A stretch of DNA of 64,000 nt from Mucilaginibacter cryoferens (lineage in GTDB: Bacteria; Bacteroidota; Bacteroidia; Sphingobacteriales; Sphingobacteriaceae): positions 101,086 to 165,085 of the forward strand of contig NZ_JACHCR010000014.1 in the NCBI RefSeq assembly GCF_014205845.1. The letters are read 5' to 3'. Within the stretch, counting starts at the first letter, position 1; the number at the start of each line of letters is the position of its first letter. The position numbers and the translations under genes were made by a program. The notes under the pieces were generated by a model. The model worked only from the letters and a program-made list of their open reading frames with translations. It was not told the DNA's origin and did not search any database. Below are positions 1 through 10,000 of this stretch, in pieces.

Positions 1-363
1 GGTTATTTCGCCCAGCTCGCCATGGGTTTCGTCTATGGCGACGAAGCCTTCCACATCGTTAAGCGTAAACTCGGCCTTTTTCTTCTTTGGTTTTAGCTTG
101 TTGGGTAGGTAAATATCCCGCTTTACCATTAGCGATGCTTTCTCTATGGTGTCTACATCTTCCAAAAATAAATAGGCATTGCTTTTTTGCAGGTATTTGA
201 TGGATTGCACAAAATAAGGGATCATTTTGCCGGCCATATCAATAAACATGGCGTCGAATTTAATAGCATCCAGGCCATCATAATCCACATATATCTGCAT
301 TTCGCCCTTAAGGCCTTTGGTTTTCAGTATACTGCCAACCCTGAAACAATCTTCAGTCTTCAT
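1..363 (-). CDS. rimM: Ribosome maturation factor RimM (partial)
   Basis: The first 121 codons are present and the gene runs off the left edge. The N-terminus reads MKTEDCFRVGSILKTKGLKG, the usual beta-barrel opening of RimM (FxVGxIxKxxGLKGE). RimM binds the 30S subunit next to S19 and helps mature the 16S rRNA 3' domain. It lies 77 bases downstream of rpsP on the same strand, the common rpsP-rimM order, so the two are probably co-transcribed; trmD or another translation gene may follow outside the window. I chose the ATG at 361-363 because it directly precedes the conserved opening. Identification is from family pattern only. Confidence 0.9.
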   Translation of the reverse strand, partial: MKTEDCFRVGSILKTKGLKGEMQIYVDYDGLDAIKFDAMFIDMAGKMIPYFVQSIKYLQKSNAYLFLEDVDTIEKASLMVKRDIYLPNKLKPKKKKAEFTLNDVEGFVAIDETHGELGEIT

Positions 364-381
364 AAAAATCGGTATTAAACA

Positions 382-421
382 ATAATGGCGAAGAACCATT
401 GTAAGGTTGCTTCGCCATTAT
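382..421. terminator. Hairpin between rpsP and rimM
   Basis: A perfect 12-bp inverted repeat (382-393 with 410-421, arm core AATGGCGAAG) with a 16-base loop lies in the rpsP-rimM gap. On the minus strand it is not followed by a clear U-run, so it is more likely a partial attenuator or an RNA-processing/stability hairpin than a full terminator. It may set the ratio of S16 to RimM. Confidence 0.6.
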
Positions 422-440
422 GTAAATCTTAATCAAAAAA

Positions 441-962
441 TTATTCTGCGTCTTCAGCAGCCGGAGCTTCTTCTTCAGCAGGGGCTTCAACTTCTTCGGC
501 AACAGGAGCATTTTTAGCAGCAATTGCAGCAGCTTTTTCTTCCTTCTTTTTAGCCTCAGCAGCCAAAGCTAATTTACGAGCTTCGTCTTTTGCAGATGTT
601 AAGCTGGTTTTTTTGCCAGTGATTTTGCCGTCTTTTAAGTCAGTCCATGCAGCAAATTTCTCCGCAGCTTGTTCTTCGGTTAAAGCACCTTTTTTAACAC
701 CACCTTCTAAGTGTTTTTTGTAAAGCACACCTTTGTAAGAAAGGATAGCACGACAAGTATCTGTAGGCTGGGCACCTGTGTTAACCCACTCTAAAGTTTT
801 GTCGAAATTAATGTCGATAGTTGCAGGATTGGTGTTTGGGTTGTATGAACCTAAACGCTCAATAAAACGACCGTCGCGTGGAGCGCGGGCATCTGCTACT
901 ACGATGTAGTAAAAAGGTTTTCCTTTTTTACCGTGTCTTTGCAGTCTGATCTTAGTTGCCAT
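441..962 (-). CDS. rpsP: 30S ribosomal protein S16 with long C-terminal tail
   Basis: Residues 1-80 are the S16 fold, beginning [19 protein letters not shown] and continuing with [19 protein letters not shown]16 binds 16S rRNA and is needed for 30S assembly. The protein is 173 residues, about twice the E. coli length. The extra part (about 100-173) is rich in Lys, Ala and Glu and ends in a very acidic, low-complexity stretch, probably disordered. Tails of this kind are common in Bacteroidota S16. It is followed by rimM. A -7 element TACCTTTG lies 53 bases upstream of the start. Confidence 0.97.
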   Translation of the reverse strand: MATKIRLQRHGKKGKPFYYIVVADARAPRDGRFIERLGSYNPNTNPATIDINFDKTLEWVNTGAQPTDTCRAILSYKGVLYKKHLEGGVKKGALTEEQAAEKFAAWTDLKDGKITGKKTSLTSAKDEARKLALAAEAKKKEEKAAAIAAKNAPVAEEVEAPAEEEAPAAEDAE

Positions 963-988
963 TTCTTGTATTTTATGTATTCAACATG

Positions 989-1022
989 TCCCCGGAGTAC
1001 TTTCTGCGGGGATGCAAAGGTA
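989..1022 (-). promoter_or_regulatory. rpsP promoter (-7 TACCTTTG) and leader hairpin
   Basis: On the minus strand TACCTTTG (1015-1022) matches the Bacteroidota -7 consensus TAnnTTTG. The only upstream TTG sits 14 bases away, shorter than the usual spacing of about 19-20. Just downstream, TCCCCG (minus, 1012-1007) can pair with CGGGGA (994-989) to form a 6-bp hairpin in the approximately 50-base leader. It could be a ribosomal-protein autoregulatory site, but that is a guess. Confidence 0.6.
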
Positions 1023-1221
1023 TAAATTATTCTTTACAATTTAAAAGCCTTGTAATTAATTATTTATTGAGTGCCCCGCGCTGAATAGAGATTGGTTTAT
1101 GGGGTGAGCGGTTTAAAAAATGAAGCTAATAGCAACCTGGTATTTTATTGATAGCCAGTGCATTTGCTGCTATTGCGATATTCTGCTTTTAATTGACTCA
1201 AAAAAATTGCAATTTACCATC

Positions 1222-1764
1222 ATGAGCATCAACAGAAAACCGCGCATTGCTATTGATATGGACGAGGTATTGGCCGATACCATTGATAAGTTTATCGAAC
1301 TGTATAAAGAGCGCCATCAGCACGAGGTATTATTGGCCGATATGCCGGGGCTGGAAATTGGGCAAACGCTGCCACCGCACCTCAGCAGTACGGTAAGGCA
1401 GTATGTTAACGAGCGGGGCTTTTTTCGCGATATTAAAGTAATGCCCGGTAGCCAGGAGGTAGTAAAAGCTCTGATGAAAGATTACGATGTATATATTGCA
1501 TCGGCAGCTATGGAGTTTAAATACTCGCTGGAGGATAAGCAGGCCTGGTTAGAGGAGCATTTCCCGTTTATCTCCTGGACTAACATCATCTTTTGTGGCC
1601 ACAAGATATTAGATGTTGATATAATGATAGACGATCGGATAAAAAACTTTGCAACTTTTAATGGGCGTAAGCTACTGTTTTCGTCGCCGCATAATTTATT
1701 GGTAGATGGCTTTGAACGCGTAAATAACTGGCAGGATGTGGCCGATAAATTATTAAATTTGTAG
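1222..1764 (+). CDS. 5'(3')-deoxyribonucleotidase (HAD superfamily)
   Basis: A 180-residue HAD hydrolase of the NT5C type, expected to dephosphorylate deoxyribonucleoside monophosphates in the cytoplasm. The nucleophile motif is IAIDMDEVLADT (Asp12 and Asp14); motif II is the Ser of IASAAMEF; motif IV is DVDIMIDDR. The reading frame is open 34 codons further upstream (ATG at 1120), but that segment is hydrophobic and Cys-rich and unlike the family, so I place the start at 1222, where MSINRKPRIAIDMDE gives the usual short lead-in. It stands alone; the next gene starts 57 bases on. Confidence 0.85.
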   Translation: MSINRKPRIAIDMDEVLADTIDKFIELYKERHQHEVLLADMPGLEIGQTLPPHLSSTVRQYVNERGFFRDIKVMPGSQEVVKALMKDYDVYIASAAMEFKYSLEDKQAWLEEHFPFISWTNIIFCGHKILDVDIMIDDRIKNFATFNGRKLLFSSPHNLLVDGFERVNNWQDVADKLLNL

Positions 1765-1821
1765 TATAATTGCTTTAATATAAACGCTTTAACTTTATAC
1801 GCTAAGCCTGGATTTTAAAGT

Positions 1822-3906
1822 ATGCCCAACCTTACATACGCCACCACCAACGAATGTATAACTATACTGGATACCCACGAGCAGAAATTTTTGTTCATAA
1901 GCCCTGCTATTGCTGATATTTTAGGGATAACCGCCAACCAACTGAGCGAGAATAACTGGCTTTGGCTGGAGCTTATTGACGAAAACGTACGCGAAACCGT
2001 TGATGAACAGGTTAAAAGCCTGCTGGTAAATGAGTCTGTTGAGTTAAGCTATACTATAAGTATCTCTGGCAACAAGGTTAAGTATATTAAGGATAAAAAA
2101 AGCCTGGTGATAGATGGGTTTTCGGGGCATAAAATTTTAACAAGTATTATTAAGGAATGTACCCCATTGGAGGCATTGACCACTGCGGAAGACAGTGTTT
2201 TTAAAGATCTGTTTTATAAAAACGCTAACCCGGCCTGGATAGTAGATATGGAAACTTTGCGAATTGTAAAGGTAAACAATACTGCCGTAGCCAATTATGG
2301 CTATACCGAAGAAGAGTTTCTATTGATGACCATAAACGATTTTAGACTACCCGAAGAAGCCGGGAAGGTAAAGGTGTACTTTCGGGAAAATGAAAAATTT
2401 CAACCTGGCAACACTGCTGTTAATAGCACCGGTATATGGAAACATAAAAGTAAAAGCGGCGAGATCATTTATGCCGATATAAATTGGTTTGATGTAACAT
2501 ACAATAACCGTGCTTGTGCTATAGCTGTTGCTGCCGACGTAACCCAAAAGCTACAATACCAGGAGGATGCCAAGCGGCGTGAGCAGTTTTTAAGTTCGCT
2601 GATTGATTCGCAAACCAGTTTTTTGATCCGGATAGATATTAAAGGCTGTTATAGCTTTGTTAACAAACAGTTTTTAAAAACCTTTGGCTACAACCATGAC
2701 CAACTAATTGGGCAGTATTTTTCGATAACTGCCATTCCACAAGAATTGCACTTATGCCAGGAAGCCTTTGCTAAATGTATTGCTAACCCCGGTAAAATTA
2801 TAAAACTGGTTCACAAAAAGCCCGATGTAAACGGGAAGCTGTACGATACCGATTGGGAGTTTATATCTGTAACTGATGATACCGGCCAGGTTTGTGAAAT
2901 ACAGGGTATTGGGTACGATATTACCAACAAACTAAAAATTGAAGCTGAGATAAAAAACGCTGCCGAAAAACTGGATGCCTTTATTGAAAGTATAACCGAC
3001 TCATTTTTTATTATTGATAACGACTGGAAGTTTGTAAAAGTAAATTCGGCATTTGAAAAAATAACCGGTACGCCAAGGGGCGAGATGCTGGGTAAGGTGA
3101 TCTGGGATGTTTTTCCGAAAATTACAGAGTCGGGCTTCGGCAAGGCTTATTATGGGATGATAGAGAAGCGCGAGAGCGTTAAGTTTACAGAATATTTTGA
3201 GCCGATACACAAATGGTTCAGCACCTCTGTTTATCCATCGGCCGAAGGGCTTACCGTTTATGTGAAGGATATAACCCATGAGCGGCGTGCCCGGGAGGAA
3301 GCTGTATGGGCAAAAAACAGCCTCGAAGCCTTAATTAACAATACTCATGATCACATTTGGTCTGTTGATACAGAAACCCGGTATGTATACATGAACGAAG
3401 CTTATATAAGGCAGATATTTTATATAACCGGTGTTGAACCCGCAAAAGGAGATTACTCTTATAAGCATACCGGCTATAACCAGCAAATACTTAACGACTG
3501 GAAAATATATTACGCCCGCGCTTTAAACGGTGAAATGTATACCATTATAAGCGAAAGTGTTGATCAGCTTACCAATGTGCCCTTGTTTTACGAAGTAAGC
3601 TTTAACCCTATTTATGCGCAGGAAGGTAATATTATTGGTGTAGGCTGTTTTGCCCGCGATATTACCTTAAGGCTTAGGATTGAAAAGGAACTGCTTGACC
3701 AGAATGAGCGGCTGCGTAATATAGCCTCGCTAAGTTCGCATGAGATAAGGCGGCCCGTTGCCAGTATGATGGGCCTGATAAGTATTATGGATCGTGATAA
3801 TTTTTTTAACCCCGATAATGAACAGATCATAGGGCATCTGCTCACCGTAAGTTCGGAAATTGACGATGTGATACGGCTAATTGTAGATAATACTTTTACA
3901 GGATAG
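1822..3906 (+). CDS. Multi-PAS sensor protein ending in a HisKA-like domain, no ATPase domain
   Basis: A 694-residue soluble protein with no signal peptide or membrane helix. About five PAS domains follow each other (roughly 1-110, 125-240, 255-370, 385-490, 500-620), each with the usual pattern of a predicted aromatic core and a GYT/GYN/GTP-like turn. The last about 70 residues are a dimerisation helix pair with an H-box SLSSHEIRRPVASMMGL (His640). The protein stops there; no N, G1 or G2 box of a HATPase_c domain follows, and the DNA after the stop is a terminator, not decayed kinase sequence. It therefore cannot autophosphorylate by itself. It may be a phosphoacceptor, a phosphatase, or a scaffold for another kinase. 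Confidence 0.8.
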   Translation: MPNLTYATTNECITILDTHEQKFLFISPAIADILGITANQLSENNWLWLELIDENVRETVDEQVKSLLVNESVELSYTISISGNKVKYIKDKKSLVIDGFSGHKILTSIIKECTPLEALTTAEDSVFKDLFYKNANPAWIVDMETLRIVKVNNTAVANYGYTEEEFLLMTINDFRLPEEAGKVKVYFRENEKFQPGNTAVNSTGIWKHKSKSGEIIYADINWFDVTYNNRACAIAVAADVTQKLQYQEDAKRREQFLSSLIDSQTSFLIRIDIKGCYSFVNKQFLKTFGYNHDQLIGQYFSITAIPQELHLCQEAFAKCIANPGKIIKLVHKKPDVNGKLYDTDWEFISVTDDTGQVCEIQGIGYDITNKLKIEAEIKNAAEKLDAFIESITDSFFIIDNDWKFVKVNSAFEKITGTPRGEMLGKVIWDVFPKITESGFGKAYYGMIEKRESVKFTEYFEPIHKWFSTSVYPSAEGLTVYVKDITHERRAREEAVWAKNSLEALINNTHDHIWSVDTETRYVYMNEAYIRQIFYITGVEPAKGDYSYKHTGYNQQILNDWKIYYARALNGEMYTIISESVDQLTNVPLFYEVSFNPIYAQEGNIIGVGCFARDITLRLRIEKELLDQNERLRNIASLSSHEIRRPVASMMGLISIMDRDNFFNPDNEQIIGHLLTVSSEIDDVIRLIVDNTFTG

Positions 3907-3953
3907 GTGTAGATTTTGGAGCAAGGACCTTTGGATTAAAGATTATTGCAACC

Positions 3954-4007
3954 AAAAAAATGATGCCATTGCTCTCGTGTTAGATTGGTTGGAGCAATGA
4001 CATCATT
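3954..4007 (-). terminator. Intrinsic terminator, convergent gene pair
   Basis: Arms 3959-3974 and 3992-4007 pair over 16 positions with a single G-U wobble on the minus-strand RNA (arm core CATTGCTC / GAGCAATG). On the minus strand the stem is followed by seven Ts (3960-3954), so it is a good terminator for the GH144-like gene. It may also serve the PAS gene arriving from the left. Confidence 0.85.
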
Positions 4008-4015
4008 CGTCGATT

Positions 4016-5371
4016 TTATTTCTTCACTAACGCCGGGCTTTCAAAGCCAAGTTTGTTTAACCCTCCCTGCACCTGGGGGCTACTCATAAATAACTTCCAC
4101 AACAGGCCGGTACGATAGTTTTCTATCATTACCACAATTGGGCCCTGGTCAATAGCCAGGTACGATTTTGCGTACCAGTTATGCTGTTCGCTAAAGGCAT
4201 CGGTAAAGCCGTATTCGCCCCAGATCTTGTCACCAAGATCATAGTAAAAATGGCGCAGCGCTTTCATCGATTGCTCGGGCGTGTAAGGGAATGCCGATAA
4301 TGCTGCTGTTGGCGTTATCACCCCCAAATCATTAGTTGGCGAGTGCGCGTTGTAGCCTTCAAAATTATCGCTGGCGGTTAGTCCCCAACAATCGGTACCG
4401 TAGCCTTTAAATTTCTTCGGATTATCTACGCAGTAAGCATAATTGATAAGGGTATGATTTTTATTTTGCTCCCAATAGTCGGCGTACTGATCTTTTAAGC
4501 CTTTAGGGTTTAAGCCCAAAAAGGAGTATTGTGAAAAGAAAAGCGGGCCACCATAATCAAAGCCCAGGGGCAGTTTGTAACCGTAAAAAGTTTTGCCGTT
4601 TTTAAAAAAGTCGCTTTGCGCCCAGCCTCTGTTGTACACACTTGCGCTTACGGGGTATCTTTCTGCCGATGCGGCCAGTACGTAGGTTATAAGGCATTCA
4701 TTAAAGCCGTGGATAGGGAAGTTCATGGCCCAGCCGTTGTTGGGGCTCCAGTGCCAGTAAAGGGCATCGCGGCCATCGCGGGTGTACCAGTCCCATTCCA
4801 TTTCGTCCCACATCCAGCTTATAACATCGCGAATGCGCTGCTCTTTTGGGGTATTGGCGGTAAAGTATTGTTTAGCGCATATTAATCCCTGGAACAGGAA
4901 AGCCGATTCTACAATATCGCCCCCATCATCCTTGCGGCCAAAAGGGATGATCTTGCCGGTTTCTCCGTTCATCCAATGTGGGAAAGCGCCGTGGTAGGAG
5001 TTGGCTTTAAATAAAAAGTTCACCATTTTTACCATCCGGTCAACCGCCTGCTCGTGGGTTATCCACTTGCGGCTATCGGCCACAATTAAAGCCATTACAC
5101 CAAAGCCCGAGCCGCCGGTGGTAACAACCTCGTTGCCATAATCAAAAGAGGTATTGCTGCGCTCACGGGCCAGCCCGCTTACCGGGTGCCCAAAATCCCA
5201 GAAGTAGCGGAACGTTTGGCGCTGCACCACATCAAGTAAGGCACTGTCGCTAAGGTTTTTTATAATGCCTACCGGTTTAATGCCTTCGCCCGTGTTAGCT
5301 TTTTCTTTTTTTTGCGCAAAGCCACTTAACGCCAGCATCAGTAAAAAAGGAGTTATTATGTATTTTTTCAT
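4016..5371 (-). CDS. Secreted GH144-like glucanase (glucoamylase-like family)
   Basis: A 451-residue protein with a signal peptide (MKKYIITPFLLMLALSGFAQ). The body matches the glucoamylase-like (alpha/alpha)6 barrel family that contains GH144 endo-beta-1,2-glucanases: QRQTFRYFWDFGHPVSGLAR near the start, ARERSNTSFDYGNEVVTTGG, then GTDCWGLTASDNFEGYNAHS, and GFTDAFSEQHNWYAKSYLAI near the end. Characterised GH144 enzymes cut beta-1,2-glucan to sophorooligosaccharides; the exact substrate here is inferred. It is the last gene of the SusCD locus, separated from susD by an intrinsic terminator. The product is probably periplasmic or cell-surface. Confidence 0.8.
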   Translation of the reverse strand: MKKYIITPFLLMLALSGFAQKKEKANTGEGIKPVGIIKNLSDSALLDVVQRQTFRYFWDFGHPVSGLARERSNTSFDYGNEVVTTGGSGFGVMALIVADSRKWITHEQAVDRMVKMVNFLFKANSYHGAFPHWMNGETGKIIPFGRKDDGGDIVESAFLFQGLICAKQYFTANTPKEQRIRDVISWMWDEMEWDWYTRDGRDALYWHWSPNNGWAMNFPIHGFNECLITYVLAASAERYPVSASVYNRGWAQSDFFKNGKTFYGYKLPLGFDYGGPLFFSQYSFLGLNPKGLKDQYADYWEQNKNHTLINYAYCVDNPKKFKGYGTDCWGLTASDNFEGYNAHSPTNDLGVITPTAALSAFPYTPEQSMKALRHFYYDLGDKIWGEYGFTDAFSEQHNWYAKSYLAIDQGPIVVMIENYRTGLLWKLFMSSPQVQGGLNKLGFESPALVKK

Positions 5372-5463
5372 TTAAGTATCTATTTCGGAATGAAATAACA
5401 TTTTTAAACTGTTCATGCGCTACAATTCTTTAATTGCTTTAAGGATGCGCATTTATTAAGCTG

Positions 5464-5500
5464 AAAAAAATGGGTTGTTGGGTTTACCCCAAACAACCCA
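5464..5500 (-). terminator. Attenuating terminator between susD and the glucanase gene
   Basis: On the minus strand GGGTTGTTTGGGG pairs with CCCAACAACCC (5500-5471, imperfect by one bulge) and is followed by TTTTTTT (5470-5464). A smaller hairpin (AGGCTT/AAGCCT, 5521-5541) lies just before it. Such a site lets susCD be transcribed more than the downstream enzyme gene. Confidence 0.75.
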
Positions 5501-5547
5501 AATCAATCAATCGTGTTTCTTTAGGCTTGCACGGTTAAGCCTATTTA

Positions 5548-7032
5548 TTAATAGCCCGGGTTTTGCGTTAAAGCACCACCGCTTAAATCAATTTCGTTTT
5601 GTGGAACAGGCCAAATCTCATTTTTACCCGCTGTAAAGCCCCGTACTCCAAAAACTTCGGTGCCCCGGCCCTGGCGTATCACATCAAAATAACGTTCAAA
5701 CTCCATGGCAAACTCTACCCTGCGTTCCTGATAAATGGCGGCGCGCAGCGCAACCTGGTTGGTAGTGGTAACTGCGGGTAGTATACTGTTGTTACCTGCT
5801 CTTGCACGTGCACGAACCTGCTCTAACGGACCTAAAGCCGCGGCAGAGTTACCAAGTTCGTTGTTAGCCTCGGCGTTCATCAGCAACACATCGGCGTAGC
5901 GTAACACAATTTTATCTTGCTGGCATCCCTCGTTAAAGCCAGATACAAAAAGGCTAAACGGAACGTATGATTTTTGGTTGTACATAGGGTTATCGCCGGT
6001 AGCGGGGATTTTATCGCCCTCTGGTGTAGTTTCGCCCCTGAAGATGATGGTTGCATCGCGGCGTGGATCGCCCGTTTCAAAAGCAGCAGCCAGGCTCGCG
6101 CTCGGAACATTAAAGCCCCAACCACCACCTGTAGAACCACGTACGCCCTGTACCTGTGAATACTGTGAGTTTGATGCATCCGGATTGTTAGGTATAAGCT
6201 CGCATTGGATCTCAAATATCGACTCCTGGTTGTTTTTATGCGTTGTACGAAACATTTGCTCAAAATCAGGGAATAAAGAATAGCCGAAACCAATTACCTG
6301 GTTGGTGTAGGTTAATACATCTGCCCATTTTTTTAAGTACATGGCAACTTTGGCATGTAAGGTTAATGCAGCGCCTTTACTGGCATGGCCAATATCGGTT
6401 GAACTGTAAGTTTGTGGCAACACAGCGGCGGCATCAGTTAAATCTGTTTCAATTGCTGCCCATACCAATGCTTTAGAGGTGCGGGGCAGGTTATATTCTG
6501 ATGCATCTTTAGGTAATGTTAACCGTAATGGTACATCACCAAAGGCTCTTACTAATCTGAAGTAAGAGTATGCCCGTATAAATTTGGCTTCGGCCAGGTA
6601 TCTCGCCTTCAATACCGCGTCCATAGTAATGTTGGGCACATTGGTTAATATCTGGTTAGCAAAGTTTATATTTTGATATTGCGATTTCCAGAAGCCACCT
6701 AACTGGGCATCACCAGCGGTAACAGTAAAATTATGGTAATCGTTAAAAAAGGTGGCATCACTTGCACTGCTGCCTTTTTCTACATCATCGGCTCCCATGC
6801 TTTCTACCGCTATAGGCGGGAAAGCAATATTGTTGTATTCTCTAAGATTAGCATACATAGCGCTAACAGCCTTAGTAGCATCATCCTGAGTTTTAAAGAA
6901 TAAGGTTGCTGCCGTATTTTGGGCAGGGTTAACATTTAAAAAGCTCTTTTTACAGCTTTGAAATGATATAATGGAGGCAATAAGACCTAAAATTAAGGCC
7001 TTTTGCATAAAAAGTTTTTTACTGTTCTTCAT
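5548..7032 (-). CDS. SusD/RagB-family surface glycan-binding lipoprotein
   Basis: A 494-residue lipoprotein: the signal sequence ends in the lipobox SFQSC (Cys27). The SusD fold is visible from the tetratricopeptide-like helices (residues about 60-320) and the typical C-terminal phrases IVLRYADVLLMNAEANNELG, YQERRVEFAMEFERYFDVIR and NEIWPVPQNEIDLSGG. SusD proteins cap the SusC barrel and bind oligosaccharide at the cell surface. It lies 11 bases downstream of the susC gene, so they are one operon. The start could also be Met9 (MQKALILGL), which would still leave a signal peptide. Confidence 0.95.
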   Translation of the reverse strand: MKNSKKLFMQKALILGLIASIISFQSCKKSFLNVNPAQNTAATLFFKTQDDATKAVSAMYANLREYNNIAFPPIAVESMGADDVEKGSSASDATFFNDYHNFTVTAGDAQLGGFWKSQYQNINFANQILTNVPNITMDAVLKARYLAEAKFIRAYSYFRLVRAFGDVPLRLTLPKDASEYNLPRTSKALVWAAIETDLTDAAAVLPQTYSSTDIGHASKGAALTLHAKVAMYLKKWADVLTYTNQVIGFGYSLFPDFEQMFRTTHKNNQESIFEIQCELIPNNPDASNSQYSQVQGVRGSTGGGWGFNVPSASLAAAFETGDPRRDATIIFRGETTPEGDKIPATGDNPMYNQKSYVPFSLFVSGFNEGCQQDKIVLRYADVLLMNAEANNELGNSAAALGPLEQVRARARAGNNSILPAVTTTNQVALRAAIYQERRVEFAMEFERYFDVIRQGRGTEVFGVRGFTAGKNEIWPVPQNEIDLSGGALTQNPGY

Positions 7033-7043
7033 CTTTATATTGA

Positions 7044-10000
7044 TTAAAAAGTAACGTTAACACCAAAGTTATAGGTAGCATATAATGGATATACGCTTGC
7101 ATCAATACCCCTGCTGCCTACAGCGCCGCCAATTTCGGGCGAGAAGCCTTTGTAGCCAAATATGTTAATGGCATTTTGTGCGTTGGCATAAAAACGCACT
7201 TTAGAGATTCCCAGTTTATTAGATAATACACCCGGAAGTGTGTAGCCAAATTGGGCGTTTCTCATTCTGAAATAAGCGCCGCTTTCAACATAAAACGAAT
7301 TTGGAGCCGCGTTGGATGTTTTACCAACGTTTACAGAAGGGTAGGTATTTGATGTACCTGCCCCGTGCCAGCGGTTTGCATAAAAATCCTGGGTGAAGTT
7401 CTCGTTACCAAAACGGTAAGCGATATTGGCATTATAAACACTTACATCTGCTACGCCCTGGAAATCTAAGGCCAGATCGAAGTTTTTATAGGTAAAGGAG
7501 GTGTTTATACCATAGTTGTATTTTGGCAGCGGGCTGCCTAAGGCTACACGATCCCTGCTATCCAATATGCCATCATTGTTGGTATCCTGGTAAATGAAAT
7601 CGCCGGGACTTGCACCTTTTTGTTTTGATGCAGCAACCTGTGCGGCAGTTTGAAAAATGCCTTCTACTTTATACCCGTAAAACTGACCAATAGGCTGGCC
7701 AACTACAGTGCGGGTTGCCAAAGCGCCATTGGCAATACCATCACCACCATCGTAAATAGGGTTGTCGCCGGTTATTACTTTAAGTACTTTGTTATTATTT
7801 ACACCGATGTTTGCTCCTATGCTGTAAGAGAAGTCTTTAGATGTCCGGTCTTTCCAGCTTAATGAAAACTCAAAACCGCGGTTCTGGATACTGGCTTGGT
7901 TACCAATTAGCGAACCATTGTTGGTGCCCAACGAGCCAGCCACAGGGATGGCAAAAATAGCATCCTGGGTTTCCCTGTTATAATAATCGGCCTCAAATGA
8001 TAGCTTGTTTTCAAGGAATCCTCCCTCTAAACCCAGGTCAGACGAAACCGTTTTTTCCCAAACAATAGAAGGCGGTACAATCGAGTTGATACTTGCACCT
8101 GGATATAATGTTTGTGGATTTCCAAAAATACCCGTTAAATATGGGTCAGTAGCTATAACTTGTACCGTTGGGTTAATTGGTACGCCTGAGTTACCTACTT
8201 TACCCCAGCTTCCGCGAAGTTTCAGATTGCTGAATACTTTCTGATCTTTCATGAAATCTTCGTTGGTAATTACCCAGCCAGCACCCACCGAAGGGAAATA
8301 GCCATAGGTGTGATCGCCGTAAAACTGTGACGCGCCATCCTTACGAACAGAGGCATTCAACATGTATTTATCTTTAAATGAATAGTTAACGCGGCCAAAT
8401 TGTGATAATGCACGGGTATGTATCTGGCTGCCTGGTGTAGCAAAGTAATTTACATTAGTTGTATCCGGGAAAGACTTACGAATGCTGCCATTGGCAACAT
8501 AAGGTACGTAATCTGCCTTACCGTCTATTTGCCTGGTTGTATTGTCTTGCGCGCTGTAGCCTGCTAAAACAGTTAACCTGTGATCTTTTATTTTAACATC
8601 ATAAGTTAATGTATTTTCCCATATCCAGTTGCGCACATCGGTATGGTTTACATCAAGGTTGGTTTTATTGCTAAACTGTTTTACTGTAGCTTCATAGATA
8701 GGAGTAAAAGCCCTTACTTCGTTCTGGCTAATATCTCCACCATAGCTCGATCTGAATTTAAAGTTTTTCAGAAATGAAAGCTCGGCGTATGCATTATAGG
8801 TAAAACGTTTGTTTTTTGTTTTCTGATTAAAAAAATCAAGTGTTGCCTGTGGGTTATAGTTATTACCATCGCCAGTGCCGTAATTGTTAGGATCGCCATA
8901 ACCGCCGTTAGCTGTACGTACGGGTAAAGTGGGCGCCGCGCCAAATAACTGGTGGAAAAGATCGCCGTTAACATCTTTAGATTTATCAGACAATGCGCTT
9001 GCCGTATAACCAAACTTTAAAGCTTTTGTAAGTTTAAAATCGTTAGAAAGGTGAATTGTATAACGTTGGTAGTTGTTTGTTTTAGCTAAGCCTCCCTGAT
9101 CAAGATAACCGAACGAATAATTGTACGTGTACTTATCGGTACCGCCACTTATAGATGCTTCGTGATTGGTAACAAATGCTTTGTGTAATATTTGTTTGTA
9201 CCAATCTGTTCCTGTACCGTAACTGGCCGGGTTACTGAATATAGGGGAGCCGCCGTTTAATGCCGATAACTCGTTTACCGCGGTAGCATACTCGGTACCA
9301 TTGGCCATTTTTACCTGGTTGGTAACTGCCTGAAAACCGGCATAGCCATTGTAATTAATAACGGGTTTGCCCTTAACACCTCTTTTGGTGCCAATTAATA
9401 CTACACCGTTAGCTGCACGAATACCATAGATAGCCGTACTCGACGCATCTTTTAAAATACTGAAACTTTCAATATCCTGCGGGTTAAGAAAACTGATATC
9501 GCTATACCAAACGCCATCTACAACAAAAAGCGGTTTGGTATTACCATAAATGGTACCTAAACCACGAATGGTGATATCTGGTGCTGCGCCTGGCGAGCCG
9601 GAGTTGGTTATTTGAACACCGGCTACTTTACCCTGTAGGCCACCCAAGGCGGTTGTTGATGCCTGCTTGGCTACATCGCTGCCTTTAACTGTAGCAATAG
9701 AGCCGGTAACATCAAGCTTGCGCTGGGTACCATAACCTATAACTACCACCTGTTGCAGCTCATTAGCTTTTGCCTGCAGGCGTACATCTACCGTTGTTTG
9801 GTTGTTTACGGCAACTTCTTGCGTAGCATAACCAATATAAGCGAAGGTTAAAGTTGCTGTACCTGGAACGCTAAGGGCATAACCGCCGTTAGCATCTGTT
9901 TGGGCGCCTGTACTTGTTCCTTTTACTAAAACAGATACACCTATAAGGGCTTCGCCCGAGGTGGCATCTATTACTTTACCTTTTACTGTAACGTTTTGTG

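Noticed and set aside
1120..1221. N-terminal extension of the deoxyribonucleotidase as a signal peptide
   Set aside because: The hydrophobic, Cys-rich segment lacks a normal signal-peptide layout and the family is cytoplasmic with a start close to the DMDEV motif.
3907..3958. Frameshifted histidine-kinase ATPase domain after the PAS protein
   Set aside because: No N-box or G-box residues appear in any frame of the short gap, which is a terminator.
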